The position numbers and the translations under genes are program-made. The notes beneath the pieces are model-generated. The model had not been told where the DNA came from. It saw only the letters and a list, made by a program, of their open reading frames with translations, and made no database searches. A stretch of 64,000 nt of DNA from Symbiodinium natans. Lineage: Eukaryota > Sar > Dinophyceae > Suessiales > Symbiodiniaceae. Where the stretch lies: the NCBI GenBank assembly GCA_905221605.1, contig CAJNDS010002341.1:62001-126000 (forward strand), given 5' to 3'. Positions 23,414 to 35,739 of the stretch are shown here, piece by piece; the stretch's first letter is position 1; each line of letters begins with the position of its first letter.

Positions 23414-25929
23414 TTAAATCCATGTGGAGGGAACCTTAGATAGGTTGCCCACCTAACCCCATCCCCTTACCCCCGGTCCCCCTCCTGCATCCCCCCCCCG
23501 CTCTCCACCTCGCCTCCCCCCTCCTAACCCACCAACCCCCCTCTTTTGAACACAACAGCATCCTGAACCCTTAATTCGCCTCGGTGCCCTTGCGAGGCGG
23601 CTTCGCGTTAGCGGTTAAATTACATTCAGCAAGAAGAAAAGAACTCAGTCATGACTTTTGTCCAGCCCTCCATTTGCAGCTGCTAAGCTCCAGCCCTGCC
23701 TGACGAAACTGCACCAGGAAGCGATGGACGTCGGAATCCAGGCCTGAGGGGACCAAGTCAGTCACAAGAGCGCGTTGCAACAGGGAGTGTCAGGCGAACC
23801 TTTGGCCATTTGAAGAACCGCTTCATCACGGCTGCCATCATCAGCCGCCGTGATGACTGACGCACAAGCCTAACGAGAGTGACACAGATTGCTCGCGTGG
23901 GTATCCTGGCACGTCAGGCCTCGCCTCGTTCGTCAGCAAGCCTGCTCAGAGATCAAGCAAAGGAGCACGAAACAGCGTAAACAGTGCATCTGCAATATCT
24001 TTGAGTATGGCAGACGCTGTGTGCATCTCCGAGCCACTCTGAGAATTGGCTTCGTGTCTCTGCACTACTCTGAGCATGGGGTTCTGGGCATTTCTGGGCT
24101 ACTTCGAGTATGGTGTTCTGTGCATCTCTGCATGTCACTGAGCAACTTTGAGTACGATGATACGAGGTTTGTGCATCACTGACGTACTGGGAGTATGAGG
24201 TTCGTGCATCTCTCACTTTTCACTTTGAGAACGAGGTTCATCTCAGTAAGCCTGGCACCGAGCCGAGGGTGACAGCAGCCAGGGCCTCTGTGCATGCTAG
24301 AACCTAGAACCTAGAACCTTCAATACCTTCAGACGTCGGACATCCGATTCGATCCGCAGATCAAAGTGCCATATTTACTGTGCAAGGTCTGTGTCATCGG
24401 AAGTCCTTGGATCCTCACCCATGCACCTGGCAGCGCCGAATCCCTCAGCACAGCCCCAGCGATGGCTGCATGGGCCTGAGCTGCAGGAACGCAAACCGAT
24501 CGTGAGCTATGTCTGGTGTAGAATGCACCGCTCGGGAGAGAAAGTCTTTGCGGCCTCCTGGCTGAGCAGCTCGGCCCGAATCGTCCAAGCCTCACCCCAT
24601 ATTCCAAAACTTTCCTAGAAGATTCAATTAATTGAATACGAGTCGGAGTACTCAAGAGCCTCACCTGCTGCACGATCGATTTCCCATTGAGCTGCTTGCA
24701 TTCATCACTCGGGTCAAGAGCTTCAGACCGCCCATGGAGGAGCTGAGGTCGCCTCCGAGATGCAGTGCAGAACGATGGGCAGAATACTTCGGAGACTTCG
24801 AACTCCGAACACTTGGCCTCGGCCTTCGGCCGAAGGGCGTCTAGAACTGACATAAGCAGACCAAGATCTGCATCCACCCCGCCCTCCCGCCCTCCCCGCT
24901 TTCCTGTGGGAGCTGCCAAATCTTGCACAGCATGCTGACCACAAGCCTGTACGAAGATCCAGGCATTCACGGGTCCTCAAGCAAGCCCAAACGTCCCCCT
25001 GGTCGCTTTTCGAATTTTCGCATCGGCAGCCCGATCGCGGACTGGAAACTCCGAATTGCACTACTTGGATCAACGACGTGCATGTGCCGTGGCTTGGGCC
25101 GTCCCGGCTGGCGAGGCGGCGCGTGCAAGGGCTTACAACTTTCGATGAACTCGCAAACCGGCCAAACCTCCAGACGGAGCAGCTGCAAGCTTCACCAGCG
25201 ACCTAAGCTGCGTCTCAAGATGTCCTAAACCTGCACGTGCAATCTGTTGAAACCCAGTGTCTGGGAGACCGGCGCCTGCACGCCTGGTGACAAGGTCTCA
25301 GTGGCTCCTGGCAGTGCCAGTAGGCATTAGTCGGAGTCAGAGATTCAGAGGTGGAAAACTTGATGCGAAGGGAGGTTGCTGCTACCAGTAACCCCAAAAC
25401 GACACCCCACACACGCATACACCAACATTTATAAGGAACCCCATACACAAGCCAAAATAGCAACCCTGGTTCATGTAGTTTCGCGAGCTGCAATAGAGGC
25501 CTCGACCTAGATCTGCCAACAGCGCAGCTGCTTGCGGTCTCCATGGCTCGACCTTTCGAGCAACTTTGACTCACACGAGAATTCTGCCCTCCCCTATCTG
25601 CACCGCATGCATCTCTTTTCTATTGCGCTCACAACCGAGCCATGCCCTTGCACGAGCATCAAGTTGCATATCGAATTTGGGTAACCTTTTAGCTCACCCA
25701 GGGAATCACGGCTGGACAATGCCATTCACCTTTGAGGCCTTGCGACCCTATCACACAATATGAATCACATGCACTGCTCGCCGCTGCTGAAGGGCCCGCT
25801 CGGCCCGACCCAGGGGATGCAGGAAGCGACGTGCATCCATGCGGAGTGTCCGAGGTCGGCAAGTGTATCGGAAGTATCGATTCCGACATATTCCGACACA
25901 CAAACAAACACGAACAAACCGTCAGGTCA
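23414..25929. other. no gene resolved; C-rich and repeat DNA
   Basis: A C-rich stretch (23,455-23,545) and the 24.0-kb tandem array occupy part of this region. Three AGAACCT units stand at 24,298-24,318. The 213-codon minus frame 24,329-24,970 has no domain and is crossed by other open frames. Confidence 0.4.
24001..24240. repeat. degenerate ~34-nt tandem array
   Basis: Six or so units begin with (T)GCATCTCTG or a variant and end near GAGTATGAGGTTCG. Unit starts are near 24,022, 24,057, 24,088, 24,121, 24,171 and 24,203, so lengths vary from about 31 to 50 bases. No coding frame follows the repeat. Confidence 0.7.
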
Positions 25930-26140
25930 AAAGGGACAGCACTTCTTGGCTGACCTCGCCGGCTTGGCCGGCTCGGCCGGCTTGGCCGGCTCGGCCGGCT
26001 TGGCCGGCTTGGCCGGCTCAGCCGGCTTTGCCGGAGCCTGGCTTGGCCCCGCGACCGTTTCTGTCTTGCCTGCCTCCTGTAACCGTGCGGTTTCAACAGT
26101 CGGGCTGGGCATCTCAGGGGTCACTTGACCGGCCTGACAC
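25930..26140 (-). CDS. candidate exon, Pro/Ala/Lys-rich linker
   Basis: After an acceptor-like GTCAG the minus frame reads QVTPEMPSPTVETARLQEAG, KTETVAGPSQAPAKPAEPAK, then repeats of the type PAKPAEPAK, ending SAKKC. The repeat comes from a 9-base unit and would form an extended, flexible, positively charged linker. The non-repeat part before it also looks coding, which favours this frame over the Gly/Ala frame on the plus strand. No flanking domain was recognised, so the protein is unknown. Confidence 0.4.
25955..26035. repeat. 9-nt tandem repeat GGCTTGGCC/GGCTCGGCC
   Basis: Nine units of GGCTYGGCC with a few substitutions at the right end. On the minus strand it encodes alternating Lys-Pro-Ala and Glu-Pro-Ala. 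Each unit holds a GGCC palindrome. Confidence 0.9.
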
Positions 26141-28384
26141 GTAAGACAATTCAGCGATATGGGGTCAACAACAAGACATGAACCTAGCGTGTCGCTTTAT
26201 GGTGCGCTCTCCTTTGCGAGGTTTCCATAGAAGCCCTTGCCTGGTAACCACATGGAATGGAACCCTTTTCCTGGACAGAAACAACGATGAGGAACAGCAC
26301 GACAAAGAAACAAACAAGCTAAAGGGAGATCCCGACAGGTTCATGCCACCAAAGCCCTGCATACACGACGCGCCACGGTTCCTGCAACCGCTTCGCAGTC
26401 AAACTACACCAATCAGGTACAGAAGCCGTGACAGCACGGTCTGAGATATCATTGGCTTAGGAAACCAGCACCTCAACCTGGGGATTCCGGGGCGTTCGTG
26501 CAACATCGGTGGTAGCCCTTGGCTGCATAGATTGAAGACATCCCGACCCTCTTTCTTCTTTGAGGAGCAGGGAGCGGCGAAGGGGAGGATTGAGGTTGGG
26601 AAATTGAAGGTTGGATCTCCCAATTTCAGGAGCAGGGCTCCAAATTAAGTCAAGGGGCCAGATCTGGGGGGGGGGGGGGGGCAAATTGAGAAATCGAGAG
26701 CTAGATGGGGCTGAGTTTCCTGTTTGAGGGTGCTGGAGGCGGGAGGTCAGGTGAGGCATCGACCTCAGAATCTCCCAGCCGGCAGCTCGAATCCCCCGAC
26801 AAGAAAGTGAGGGAATAGATCTCTTGATCTTGAGAGATGAAGGCCGGACTCTCGAAATTGAAAAATTGGTTTTCTAAAACTCAAGAAGCTGTGGGGCTGG
26901 AGTTCTTAATTTCAAGGTGTGGGTGAAAAATCACCAGGCGCTGGCTTTTCAACTGAAGTGGGTTAAGATATCGAGGTACCAAACAGGCTGGGACGCGCTT
27001 GCTTGAAAACATAAGGCGGGCTCCGTAATTGGGACATGGAGGGTGCCCTCGCCGAACACTAGACGTTTCTGATTCAACGCTGTCGTGCATCTCTGCTTGA
27101 GAGCCTCTTCTGGGCCCTCCTCCAGGATCGTCTCCCTTAGTTGTGACTTCTGGAGTTGTTTCTGGTCCCATGGCATGCTCCCAAGTTAGCAGTGCCAAGC
27201 TCAGTGCAAGCTGGCATTTGTCTTGAACGACACTGCCTCGTCCAGCCTTTGACACAGGGTATCGTACTTATTATCAACACTGTCAGTAGACATTCTACAT
27301 GCCCAGAGCCTCAGCTCGTCTTCAAGATCAGCGCTTGCAGCGCAGCAGTTCAACGAGAAGGAATCTGGCACACAAACACATTGAATCAACTCATAAGACA
27401 AGGTCAGTTCGAAATCTGAAATCTCGGACCTTCAGTGGCAATTTCAGTTCCCAGGACCAGCTCAGCCTCATGCGCAGCCATGCATGTTTCTTGACAAGCA
27501 CATTGACAAGCATGCTCTCAAAACTCGCGGGGCCACATGTGCTTGTGCAGTTTCATGCCGCATGCCACACATGTCACATGCTTGTTCTGCGCTTTCTCGC
27601 CTTGATGAAGGGGCCGCCCAGCATCCTCGTCGGATCCTTTCATCTGTTCGCTGCGAAGTGCGAACTGCAATTCGGCAAACAAATGATCTGCGGGGGCACT
27701 GCTAGGAGAGAAGCCACGGGGCAAGAATCGACGCAGAGGCGGGAGGAAATCGAAAGCATGTGCTGGGGCCAACGCCAAGTCCAGGCGCACGACCTAACAG
27801 AAAAAACAAACGAACCACAAAAGCAACATGTGTGTGTTGACTGTGTGTTGACTTTGTCTGTGTGTGTGTGTGTGTGCGTGTGTGTGTGTGTGTGTGCATG
27901 TGTGCAGTTGTGTGCGTATATATATATATAAATATGTATACACGGAAAGTATGTGATGATGTTGATGATGGCGCGGAAGGGATGTCGTTATGTTTGAGCT
28001 GCACGTAGCAAAAGCAACCACTTTGAGAATCGACTGCGCCACACGCATGGACGCATGAAGTGATGAGAAACATAGGGGCCTGTTCCGGCCACCCACGTGC
28101 AACAAGACACCAAAGCGAGCTGAAAACACGTTGTAGCGGCTAATTTCAGGCGCACGCGGTCGCTTCGAACCGCACAAAGCGCGCGCAAAATAAACGGAGA
28201 GGAAGTGGTGGCACATGCACGTATGCATTGCCTGCATGAGTATTTATATATATATATACTACAAACAAATATTATATGTTCTTATGTCGTTTGCGTGGAT
28301 GTTGATCTCTTTGTACCTGCTCAAAACAAAGCAAGTAACAAGCCGAAGAAGAGTTGGGGTCCCGATGGCGTGAGCGGGACAAGG
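26141..28384. other. no gene resolved
   Basis: A G run lies at 26,667-26,682. The frames in this stretch are short and compete. The TG and TA microsatellites at 27.86-27.94 kb are listed separately. A second TA run lies at 28,243-28,259. The C-terminal frame of the histidine phosphatase could continue to 28,259 without a stop. Confidence 0.35.
27856..27940. repeat. (TG)n then (TA)n microsatellite
   Basis: About 22 TG units with a few CG and CA interruptions (27,856-27,905), followed by a TA run (27,917-27,933). Confidence 0.9.
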
Positions 28385-30350
28385 GCTTTGGGGCCCTTTG
28401 GGGCTCCGGACTCCGCAGTTGGGCAGCTTGGACTTGCTGAGCAGTTGGCCAGTCTCTGATCTCCTACAATCGGAAGAGTCATTCCCTGATCGCTTAACAC
28501 CGTCAGAGACATGCGCTGCTGCGTTTTTTGAATTCTGGGAGGCTGCATGTAGCTGCCAACGCGCCTGACGTCCTCCGACATGAATTCGCGCATCAGCTGC
28601 TGGAAAAAAAGCGAATGCCCGAAAACGACCAGACACTCCTGAGACCTCGCAGGCTCGAGGCCTAGTCCCAAGCACAGCTCACCATAATCACAACACATCC
28701 GATGAAGCAAGCGCCCCACGAGAAGAGAAGCTGGTACATAAACTCCTGCATGCGGGCCTGTGTTACAGTGTTTTCAAGCACCAGCCACCAGCCGCCTGCC
28801 ACCTCGATTGTAGCTCGTGATCTTACAAGGTCTTCCGTGGCGCCTTCATCTGCGCCGTGGACTCCGCTTGGCCTTCTGGCCACCATCTCTCCTGAACCTG
28901 CTCAAGATCCCGGTGAGGACCCTACATGCCCCTTCCGTGCGCGCGGTCCTCCTCCAAGTCGAACCGCAGTTGCCGGAAAGAGTTGATAATGAAGGTGTCC
29001 TGCACCATCGGCACACTGACCAGTCTGGCTAAAAGAATGAGAGAAGACAGGGGCAGCCAAGAGGCCCGACTGATCCAAACAGCTCTCCCCAACATCTGCC
29101 GGTTGCCTTCTCAAGGTCCGAGTAGAGACTTTTGAGCCTCGACTCACAAAGCGACAATGGAGTGAACCAGAAGCAAATAAACGATGCTGTAGAGCCCACT
29201 GGCACCCCACAGTGTCAGTGCAGAGTGTATCACTCAATGTGCTTGTGTTGGCATTTGCTTTGTAGCATTGTAGATGGCCAGGCGCCAAGTCCCCTGATGG
29301 CAAGACTGGCACCACTGCATGTTTGTGAAACCCAGCCTGGCGACCACTGTCCTTTAGAGCTTTCATGAGCTTCCAAAATCCCTCAGTGCCTTTGAGGCAC
29401 AGGCTCTTCTTGACTTGACTGAAGGATCTCCTCCGGATCTCTAAGGGAAGGTAGCCCTTCGCATGGATCGGCTGTCTGGCCAGAGCCTCTCCCAGCTTGG
29501 TGCAGACCGTGTCCAAGCCACCGAAGTTCTGCTTCTCCTGTTTACAAGCCGCAGGCTTGCATCTGGCTGTCGAAAAAGCGGTGAGCTCAGCTACAGATGT
29601 CGGACTCTGTCGCGGCACTGTCGCATCCTTGCAGTTTGGAACCAGCACCATCCTGTGCCGCCCCGATCCCGCAGCAACCCATCCCACAGCCACAATCCGA
29701 ACTTTGTTCATGCTCTGGGCTCGGAGCTCGTTCTCGTGCGCGTCTGCCTACATGGACAGTTCGGTCTTGAGCAGGGGAACATGGAAGGCATGCACGGCCA
29801 ACCTTGTCAAGAAGTGGGCCGTACGTGATGACCGCAGTTTGCAGCGCTCGGCCGAGAGGTGAGGCCTTGACGTCGATGGCACGTGAGTTTTCTGCAGAGT
29901 TGCGAAACTGACCACACTGATTCAGGTCGTTGCCAAAATCAGCCCAGGCTTCAGCATTGGAGCCACACTGGGGCTGGCTTTGCCAGAGCGAGCCTGCACC
30001 CGCCGGGCGGTGGGCGGAGGAGAAGGAGAAGGGGGGGGAGGGACGGGAGCCGAAGAGGGGAAAAAGGGCGAAGGGAAGGGGAAAGGGGGGACGGGCTCTC
30101 CCTCTCTGTCTATTTCCCTCCCCTGAGCTCGTCCTTGTCGAACTCAATCTGCAAGAGATGTCTTAGTGCCTCCGCCTGGCAACTGCTCTCTGAAGTGTGT
30201 CACTACTCACAGAGCTGCGAAGCATTGTGAAAGCATGCAGGCAATGCTGATGACAACATTGCAGCAACATCATGCAAACTATTCGATGATGAAGATGATC
30301 CCTCGAGGTTCGTTCAGGTCTGAATCGGAAGCATCACAATTGACGAGCTG
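28385..30350 (-). CDS. histidine phosphatase (PGAM superfamily), partial
   Basis: Exon 29,891-29,803 (CTGCAG acceptor, GT donor, phases fit) reads NSRAIDVKASPLGRALQTAV then ITYGPLLDK: the family's SPLxRAxQTA helix. Near 29,755-29,700 lies RARERAPSPEHEQSSDCG, like the REx..CDxG region, but its splice sites are uncertain. Exon 28,795-28,720 (AG|G acceptor, GT donor) reads GGWWLVLENTVTQARMQEFM then YQLLFS. Exon from 28,645 continues in phase with SQECLVVFGHSLFFQQLMRE, the second catalytic His (GHS). Exon from 28,436 has KSKLPNCGV, the usual C-terminal NC motif. Upstream, NCDASDSDLNEPRG at about 30,345-30,310 resembles the D..L...G region after the first catalytic site. The RHG motif itself was not found. 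A frame at about 29,040-28,940 (VPMVQDTFIINSFRQLRFDL) may be another exon. Plant-like members hydrolyse small phosphate esters, but the substrate here cannot be told. Confidence 0.7.
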
Positions 30351-31282
30351 GATAAACCGCTCGGCCAAGCCATGAATAAATTTACCATTGCTAGACAAAC
30401 ATTGCTGGCGGCTGCAACATGCTGCAACACACAAGGTCCACGAACCCACATCAAAGCCACCGCAGAAGCCAACAGCGAAGCAAACTCGGAACAGAACAGC
30501 AACACACGGCATCTTTCTTTACCAATGAGACATGCGAAAAACGCCTGAGAGAAAGCTGCGGGTGAAGAAAGCTGGGCAGGGCGAGGCCTGGTCGCGGCCC
30601 TTGGCCGAGAGCGGATGGTCTGTGGTGCGAACCATCCCGTGCAAGTTTAGGCTGCTCTGCGCCTGAAGCATATGCTTGCTTCATTCTACTGCTCACATTG
30701 CTTGGGGCTTCGTGGGTTCATCATTTCAAGCTCCATAGTTGGCTCCATCCTCTTAGTCTCAACATCCGGTCCACACGGGCCTTGTTCCACTCACTTTCGC
30801 CATGTCGAACCAGATACCTGCACCCGGCCAATATTGGGCAGGGACGCTGAAGAAAAACCACAGATGAACATCGCAATCTGTGCAGTCTGAGGTGAGGACA
30901 CCGTCCTGGGTCTCAGAACTGCCTCACAATCACCAGTGGGAGAACGTTACTTGTACCGGCCCATACCAGTCCGGAGTGTCCAAGGACTCTCACGGCAAGG
31001 TCTTGGAGCGTGGCTTGGCAGTCGAGAATCTGAAAGGACACGGAGGATTTCGGCACTCCTGGTGCTTGCCGCCGCTTCTGAAGAGAAATTTGACTCGTGG
31101 TTCAGTCAGTCAGTCAGTCTGTGTCAGCTTCCATGGCCTGGCTGCACATCGGCAGCAAGACTTATTCTTTGGTGCACTTGCAAGTCCTGGGAAGGACAGG
31201 TCTACAAGCAGATAGCACAAGGTATATGATCTGCGCCTTCATGTCCGTCTGGGCAGAAGCCAGTACAGTGCTCCCATCGCGA
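30351..31282. other. no gene resolved
   Basis: Expected to hold the first exons of the histidine phosphatase, but I could not locate the RHG motif. The minus frame near 31,050-30,990 (SEAAASTRSAEILRVLSDSR) is coding-like. TCAG repeats (GTCAGTCAGTCAGTC) lie at 31,102-31,118. Confidence 0.3.
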
Positions 31283-31415
31283 ACCCTCAGGTTCTCGTCG
31301 CTTGTGCCAACAGCATTGATGCTACTAATATGTTCGTCGAAAAGGTTTCTGCGGCACAGAGAGTTGAGAGCGAGCGAGCGGCTCTATCCGCAATGTCGCC
31401 GATGATGCGGCAGCC
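31283..31415 (-). CDS. candidate exon, unknown protein
   Basis: After an AG|G acceptor near 31,410 the minus frame reads CRIIGDIADRAARSLSTLCA then AETFSTNILVASMLLAQATR before a stop, with GA-type donor options just before it. The sequence is amphipathic, with Ala and Leu in helix-like order. I cannot assign a family or link it to another exon. It may be the 5' part of the histidine phosphatase gene or the 3' part of the next gene. Confidence 0.35.
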
Positions 31416-31994
31416 TCAATGGAAAATCACAGCGACCTACCCCGGACCCGGCCGTGCACTGACCCGTACAGCTTGAGACGACGACCAATCGGAAGCCTAG
31501 CTTTCGAGCAGAGAACCTCGGATACTTTCCGGCAAAAAACAAGAAGCATATGCATTCGACTGCGCACCCTCATGAACCGTCTTAGACATCTGCCATGTCG
31601 GCTGGCTGCTTGCTCGGGCAGGCCACTGGGCAACCTGACAGAAACATGCGCAGATCGCAGCAAAACTGATACACGTTTCCCAGCACTTGCCTCTCCCAGG
31701 ATCTTGCCACCCCTCTCGGCCCATACCCGAACAAAGGGCCAGCGACTGGATGCCTGGGTCTCCCCAAGCGTTACTTCATGTGTGAGTCTAGAGTAGTAGA
31801 TCCTAAGGCCGAAGCAGGAACACAGCCAGGGGCCGGGTCCTTGATGCCACCGGCGCTTACCACCTCCGAGGACTGTTCTTCTTCAGCTTCTTGTCAAGCT
31901 CATGTTAGCAACATCAGCGATGGGCTCTCAGGGCTGGGAGGGAACTGTGGATTCATAACATGTACAGCCCATTGATGACGATTCTGCGTACCCC

Positions 31995-32140
31995 ACCCGC
32001 GACGGCTGAGGCACGAATCAGAAAACGTGAGTCGGAAAGCACGGAGCGGCGAATCGGACGACACCCTGCGCTGAGTCGGAAAATGTCAGGTACGAATAGG
32101 AAACTGTGCTGGGCTGAGTCGCAAAACGGGGGCGGTTGAA
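31995..32140. repeat. degenerate GAGTCGGAAAA repeats
   Basis: Variants of GA(A/G)TC(G/A)GAAAA recur at 32,017, 32,029, 32,051, 32,074, 32,117 and 32,139. They resemble the GTCGNNNCGGAAA part of the ~140-nt array just to the right and may be older, decayed relatives of it. Confidence 0.55.
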
Positions 32141-32172
32141 TCAGAAAAGGAAAGCTCAAAAGTTTGATCCTT

Positions 32173-32645
32173 AGGTCGCGCCGGCAAAACACGGAAAGCT
32201 TGAATTCAGCTTTGCGGAAGCTCGAAACAGACCCTCCCTTAAAGCCTATTCTGCGCCGCAGCAGCCATGCGCCATGCCTTGTCTAAAAGAGAACATGGTT
32301 TGAATGTTTGGTCATTTGGTCGTGCCGGAAAGCAGAAAACACGGAAAGATCCCAATCAGCACCGCGGAAGCTCGAAACGGACCCTTCCTCAAAGCCCATT
32401 CTGCGCCGCAGATTTCACGCCTTGTCTGAATGAGAAAACTAGAAAGTTTGGTCATTCGGTCGCGTCGGAAAGACTAAATCATAAGACACGAAAGCTTGAA
32501 ATCAGCGCAGCGGAAGCTCGGCAGCAGCCACGCCTTGTCAAAAAAAAACTGCAAAGTTTGGTCATTAAGTCACGCCCGAAAGACTGAAGCAGAAAACACG
32601 GAAAGCTCCAAATCAGCACCGCGGAAGCTCGAAACGGACCCTTAA
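32173..32645. repeat. ~140-nt tandem array, four copies
   Basis: Four units start GGTCGCGCCGG, GGTCGTGCCGG, GGTCGCGTCGG and AGTCACGCCCG (near 32,173, 32,318, 32,458 and 32,568). Each carries ACACGGAAAG, a GCGGAAGCTCGAAACGGACC block (shortened in unit 3) and, except the last, GCCTTGTC followed by TTTGGTCATT. The last unit breaks off after the GGACCCTTAACCC block, where the telomere-like array starts. Confidence 0.8.
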
Positions 32646-33120
32646 CCCGAACACCCAAAACCCTTAAAAATCCTAAAATTTAAATGCCCTAAACCCTAAC
32701 AAAACCCCAAACCTGAACCCTAAACCCTCAAAACGCCTAAGCCCTAAACCATAAAAACCCCTGAGCCCTAAACCCTCAAAACCCAAACCCAAAATCCCCT
32801 AAACCCTAAACACCCCTGAGCCAACAACCCCCTAACAACCCTTGAACCCTAAACCCAACCCTAAACCCTAAAACCCCTAACGTCGAAACCCAAAACCCCG
32901 AAACCTTAGAAACCCCTGAGCCCCAAACCCTGAAAACCCCTAAACCCTAACCCCCAAAAGCCTAAACCCTCCAAACCCCTAAGCCCTAAACCATAAAAGC
33001 CCCTAAACCCTAAACCCTAAAGACCCCAAAACCCTAAACCCTAAATCCTAAAAAAAAAAAAAAAACACACCCTAAACCCGAAAAAAACCTAAACCCCAAG
33101 CCCTAAAAACCCCAAAGCAC
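32646..33120. repeat. degenerate telomere-type array, CCCTAAA family
   Basis: About 470 bases of CCCTAAA mixed with CCCCTAA, CCCTGAA, CCCAAAA, CCCTCAAAA and CCTAAAAA variants. The degeneracy is much greater than in the 10.8-kb array. The C-rich strand is the plus strand, as at 10.8 kb. Confidence 0.85.
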
Positions 33121-35700
33121 TATCCCCAAAAACCATCTACATAAGAATATAGATCGATGTGGCATAGGGGTCTATGGTTTTCCGGCTAGAGGCTATTCAA
33201 AGGGTAGTGGGGGCCTACGGTTTCGTGGGACGCTTCGTCGTACAAGCTTCAGAGTTTTCACGGTTTCAGCAAATCAGATCTACGACTGCGAACATAGTTT
33301 TCGAAGCACCTAGCACGCGTCATGTTGGAGCCTCGCGTTTTCATGTTCAGCCCTGACCTCTGTCAGGTTGGATCCATCCGGTTTTTCGAACACAGCCTAG
33401 CGTTTTCCGATTGGAGCCGGACCGTTTTCGGCTCCACGTTGGGCCGATTCCGGCCGCCGTTTTCGGATTCACGCTTCACTCACCCGCCAACCCCCCCTCC
33501 CCCAAAAAAGAAACGACAAAAACATCTTGTGCACTGGGCAGCACAGACTTCACATCACAACTCCATCAGTAGAAGATACGGGAACATGCGAGATGTAGAG
33601 TTAAGACGGTCAAGATAGTCTTGGACATCTGGCACAGGTCATGAGAGGCACGGACATAATACAGAAATCATGGAAACTACATTCAGACATCGTAGACAGC
33701 CGGCTGTTGCGTATGTGCGGCCTGAAATGATTACACCGACCATCTGTTACAAGCCCTTGTTGAACCAGGGCGTGCTAGAAAGCCAGTGCCTCTGGCTCGC
33801 AGTCTTATACTCGAATACACATGGATACACATCGGGATAATAGCACACGCAGGTAGAACGTCCCAGCTCAAAGCCTGTTCCAGGAAGAATGCGCATTCTT
33901 CAGGTCCAGAATCGTAGTCCTGGACCTTTGCCACTTGCCGAGTCGCGTAGCTCTCAATGCAATGAAGGATTTCCCGGCAAACATGCCATGAGGCCCGGAC
34001 CTTTGCTTTTCCTGGAACGGATGGAAACGTCCTCGCCTGGCAAAACCGCAGCATCTCCGGAGTTACAGCACAGCGCAAGTGAGCGAACATGAGCGAACTT
34101 CGTATCGTTTGCACACGATGCAGGAAGCCTTGGACAAGCAGGCCAAAGAAGCGGCACCACCCTTCAATGGGAAAGGATGGGAAAGGCTAAAGCAAATAAG
34201 GCTCTTTCAGCACACTGACTGTTTCAGTATAAGCAGCAGCGTTTGCGAAACACAGCTGCTCAGGCGCAACTACGTCGAACCATCCAAGCAAACGAGCCGC
34301 GACGTCCTTCCTGGTAGCTAACCCTACCGTATGACCCCCATGGATGATAGTGCCTCCGGCACAAGCCCGTCAATCCCGTCATTCCGCAGGTCCACGCTGT
34401 GGCACTGGCCCATGGCCTTTCGCAGCTGCGCGGATGGCAACAAAAGAAGAACACGGAAATCCACCAACGCAAGGCCATGAAGGCCTAAAGGTGTCGTCCA
34501 CGACGTGGACGATGGGCATGCACGCTGCAAAAGGACTGGACTACTTGTGGAGTGATGACTGGAGGCTGCAAGGCTTTCAGGTCGAGTAGAGTGCTCTTGC
34601 TCTTGTTTGCAGAGGCACTACTTGAGATGTGGCTATGTCGGCTTTATGTCAGAATGTGCACAAGCTGGTTGAGATTGAACGGCCCAACGTCCGGCCGCGT
34701 AGCCAGTGATACCACGTTGCATCAAATTGCGACATCGAAGGTCTTCACGAGTGGTGGTCTTCAGCACTCAGGTCGGTGCCGGGGGTATCGTTGGAAGCGT
34801 GACCAGCTTCACCAGGCAGCGCAATGCAAACCTGGCTCATCCGGCCCCCCTCCCTACAGACCAAAGCAAGGGCCTGAACTATCTGAATGCATGTCTGAAG
34901 TGTATGGATACGGTGATTCTAAGACACCGCTGGCGGCACTCTCCAATGGCCGATGCAGATTTCGCCTTGGGCACAGCAAAATACAGTTCAACAAGTTGAT
35001 TGGCAGCTCGCCTTATATCCATATACAGCAAAAGGCCCTGCAAGCCCAATCCACACAACTGAGCCTCGTGCTTTTGCACTGTCCAAGGTAGCGCGTGCCT
35101 GAAATATGCTGCTGGCACTTGAATTTGCCACTGGAACGAGAATGCCTGGAAGCCTTGCCCAAGTTTACCTGCAAATCGCCTTCAAAATCCGGTCAACTCA
35201 TATGTTAGACATTGACATTTGCAACTGCCGGCCCAAGGAAGCCATGACCAGGGAGACTGCCAAGAGGAGACTGGGCGCAGAGACCGCCATACACATGCTC
35301 CTTGCTCCCTTTTCTGTATTTCACCCATGCACGAGATCGTACACACAGCATGCTCCCTGCATTGGTCTCTGCGTGCAACAAGCGGTTTGCTCAAAATATG
35401 CTGTGAATGATTGATCCTACGGCCCCTGGGATTCTACAGACCATGCGCGCGCCACTCTCAAGCACATGAACGATTTGTGGGGATGGAAAAGCAACGCGCG
35501 CGGACATGAGGACAACTATGCATGGGAGATATGTTCAGCTTGCAAGCAACCCGAAGACCTAGCCCGGCACGGGCCCCCAAAACATACGGAAACTCGAAAA
35601 GCCCTCCGAACTAGAGACCGAAACCTTTACACCTGAAGCCCAGTCGACTGTCAGCGACTTAGTGAAGTCAGCAGCTCCTAGTTTATGTGGCTATGCCATG
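33121..35700. other. no gene resolved; coding-like fragments
   Basis: Minus frames worth noting are CREILHCIESYATRQVAKVQ followed by DYDSGPEECAFFLEQALSWD (about 33,995-33,860), and QCHSVDLRNDGIDGLVPEAL (about 34,410-34,345), which has the spacing of a leucine-rich repeat but only one unit. Neither can be joined to a second exon. Confidence 0.35.
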
Positions 35701-35739
35701 TCATGCGATCAGTCCCAGGAGTCCCAGGCACTCGCAATT

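Noticed and set aside
24329-24970. 213-codon minus frame
   Set aside because: No domain, no signal, and open frames of similar quality on both strands; treated as chance.
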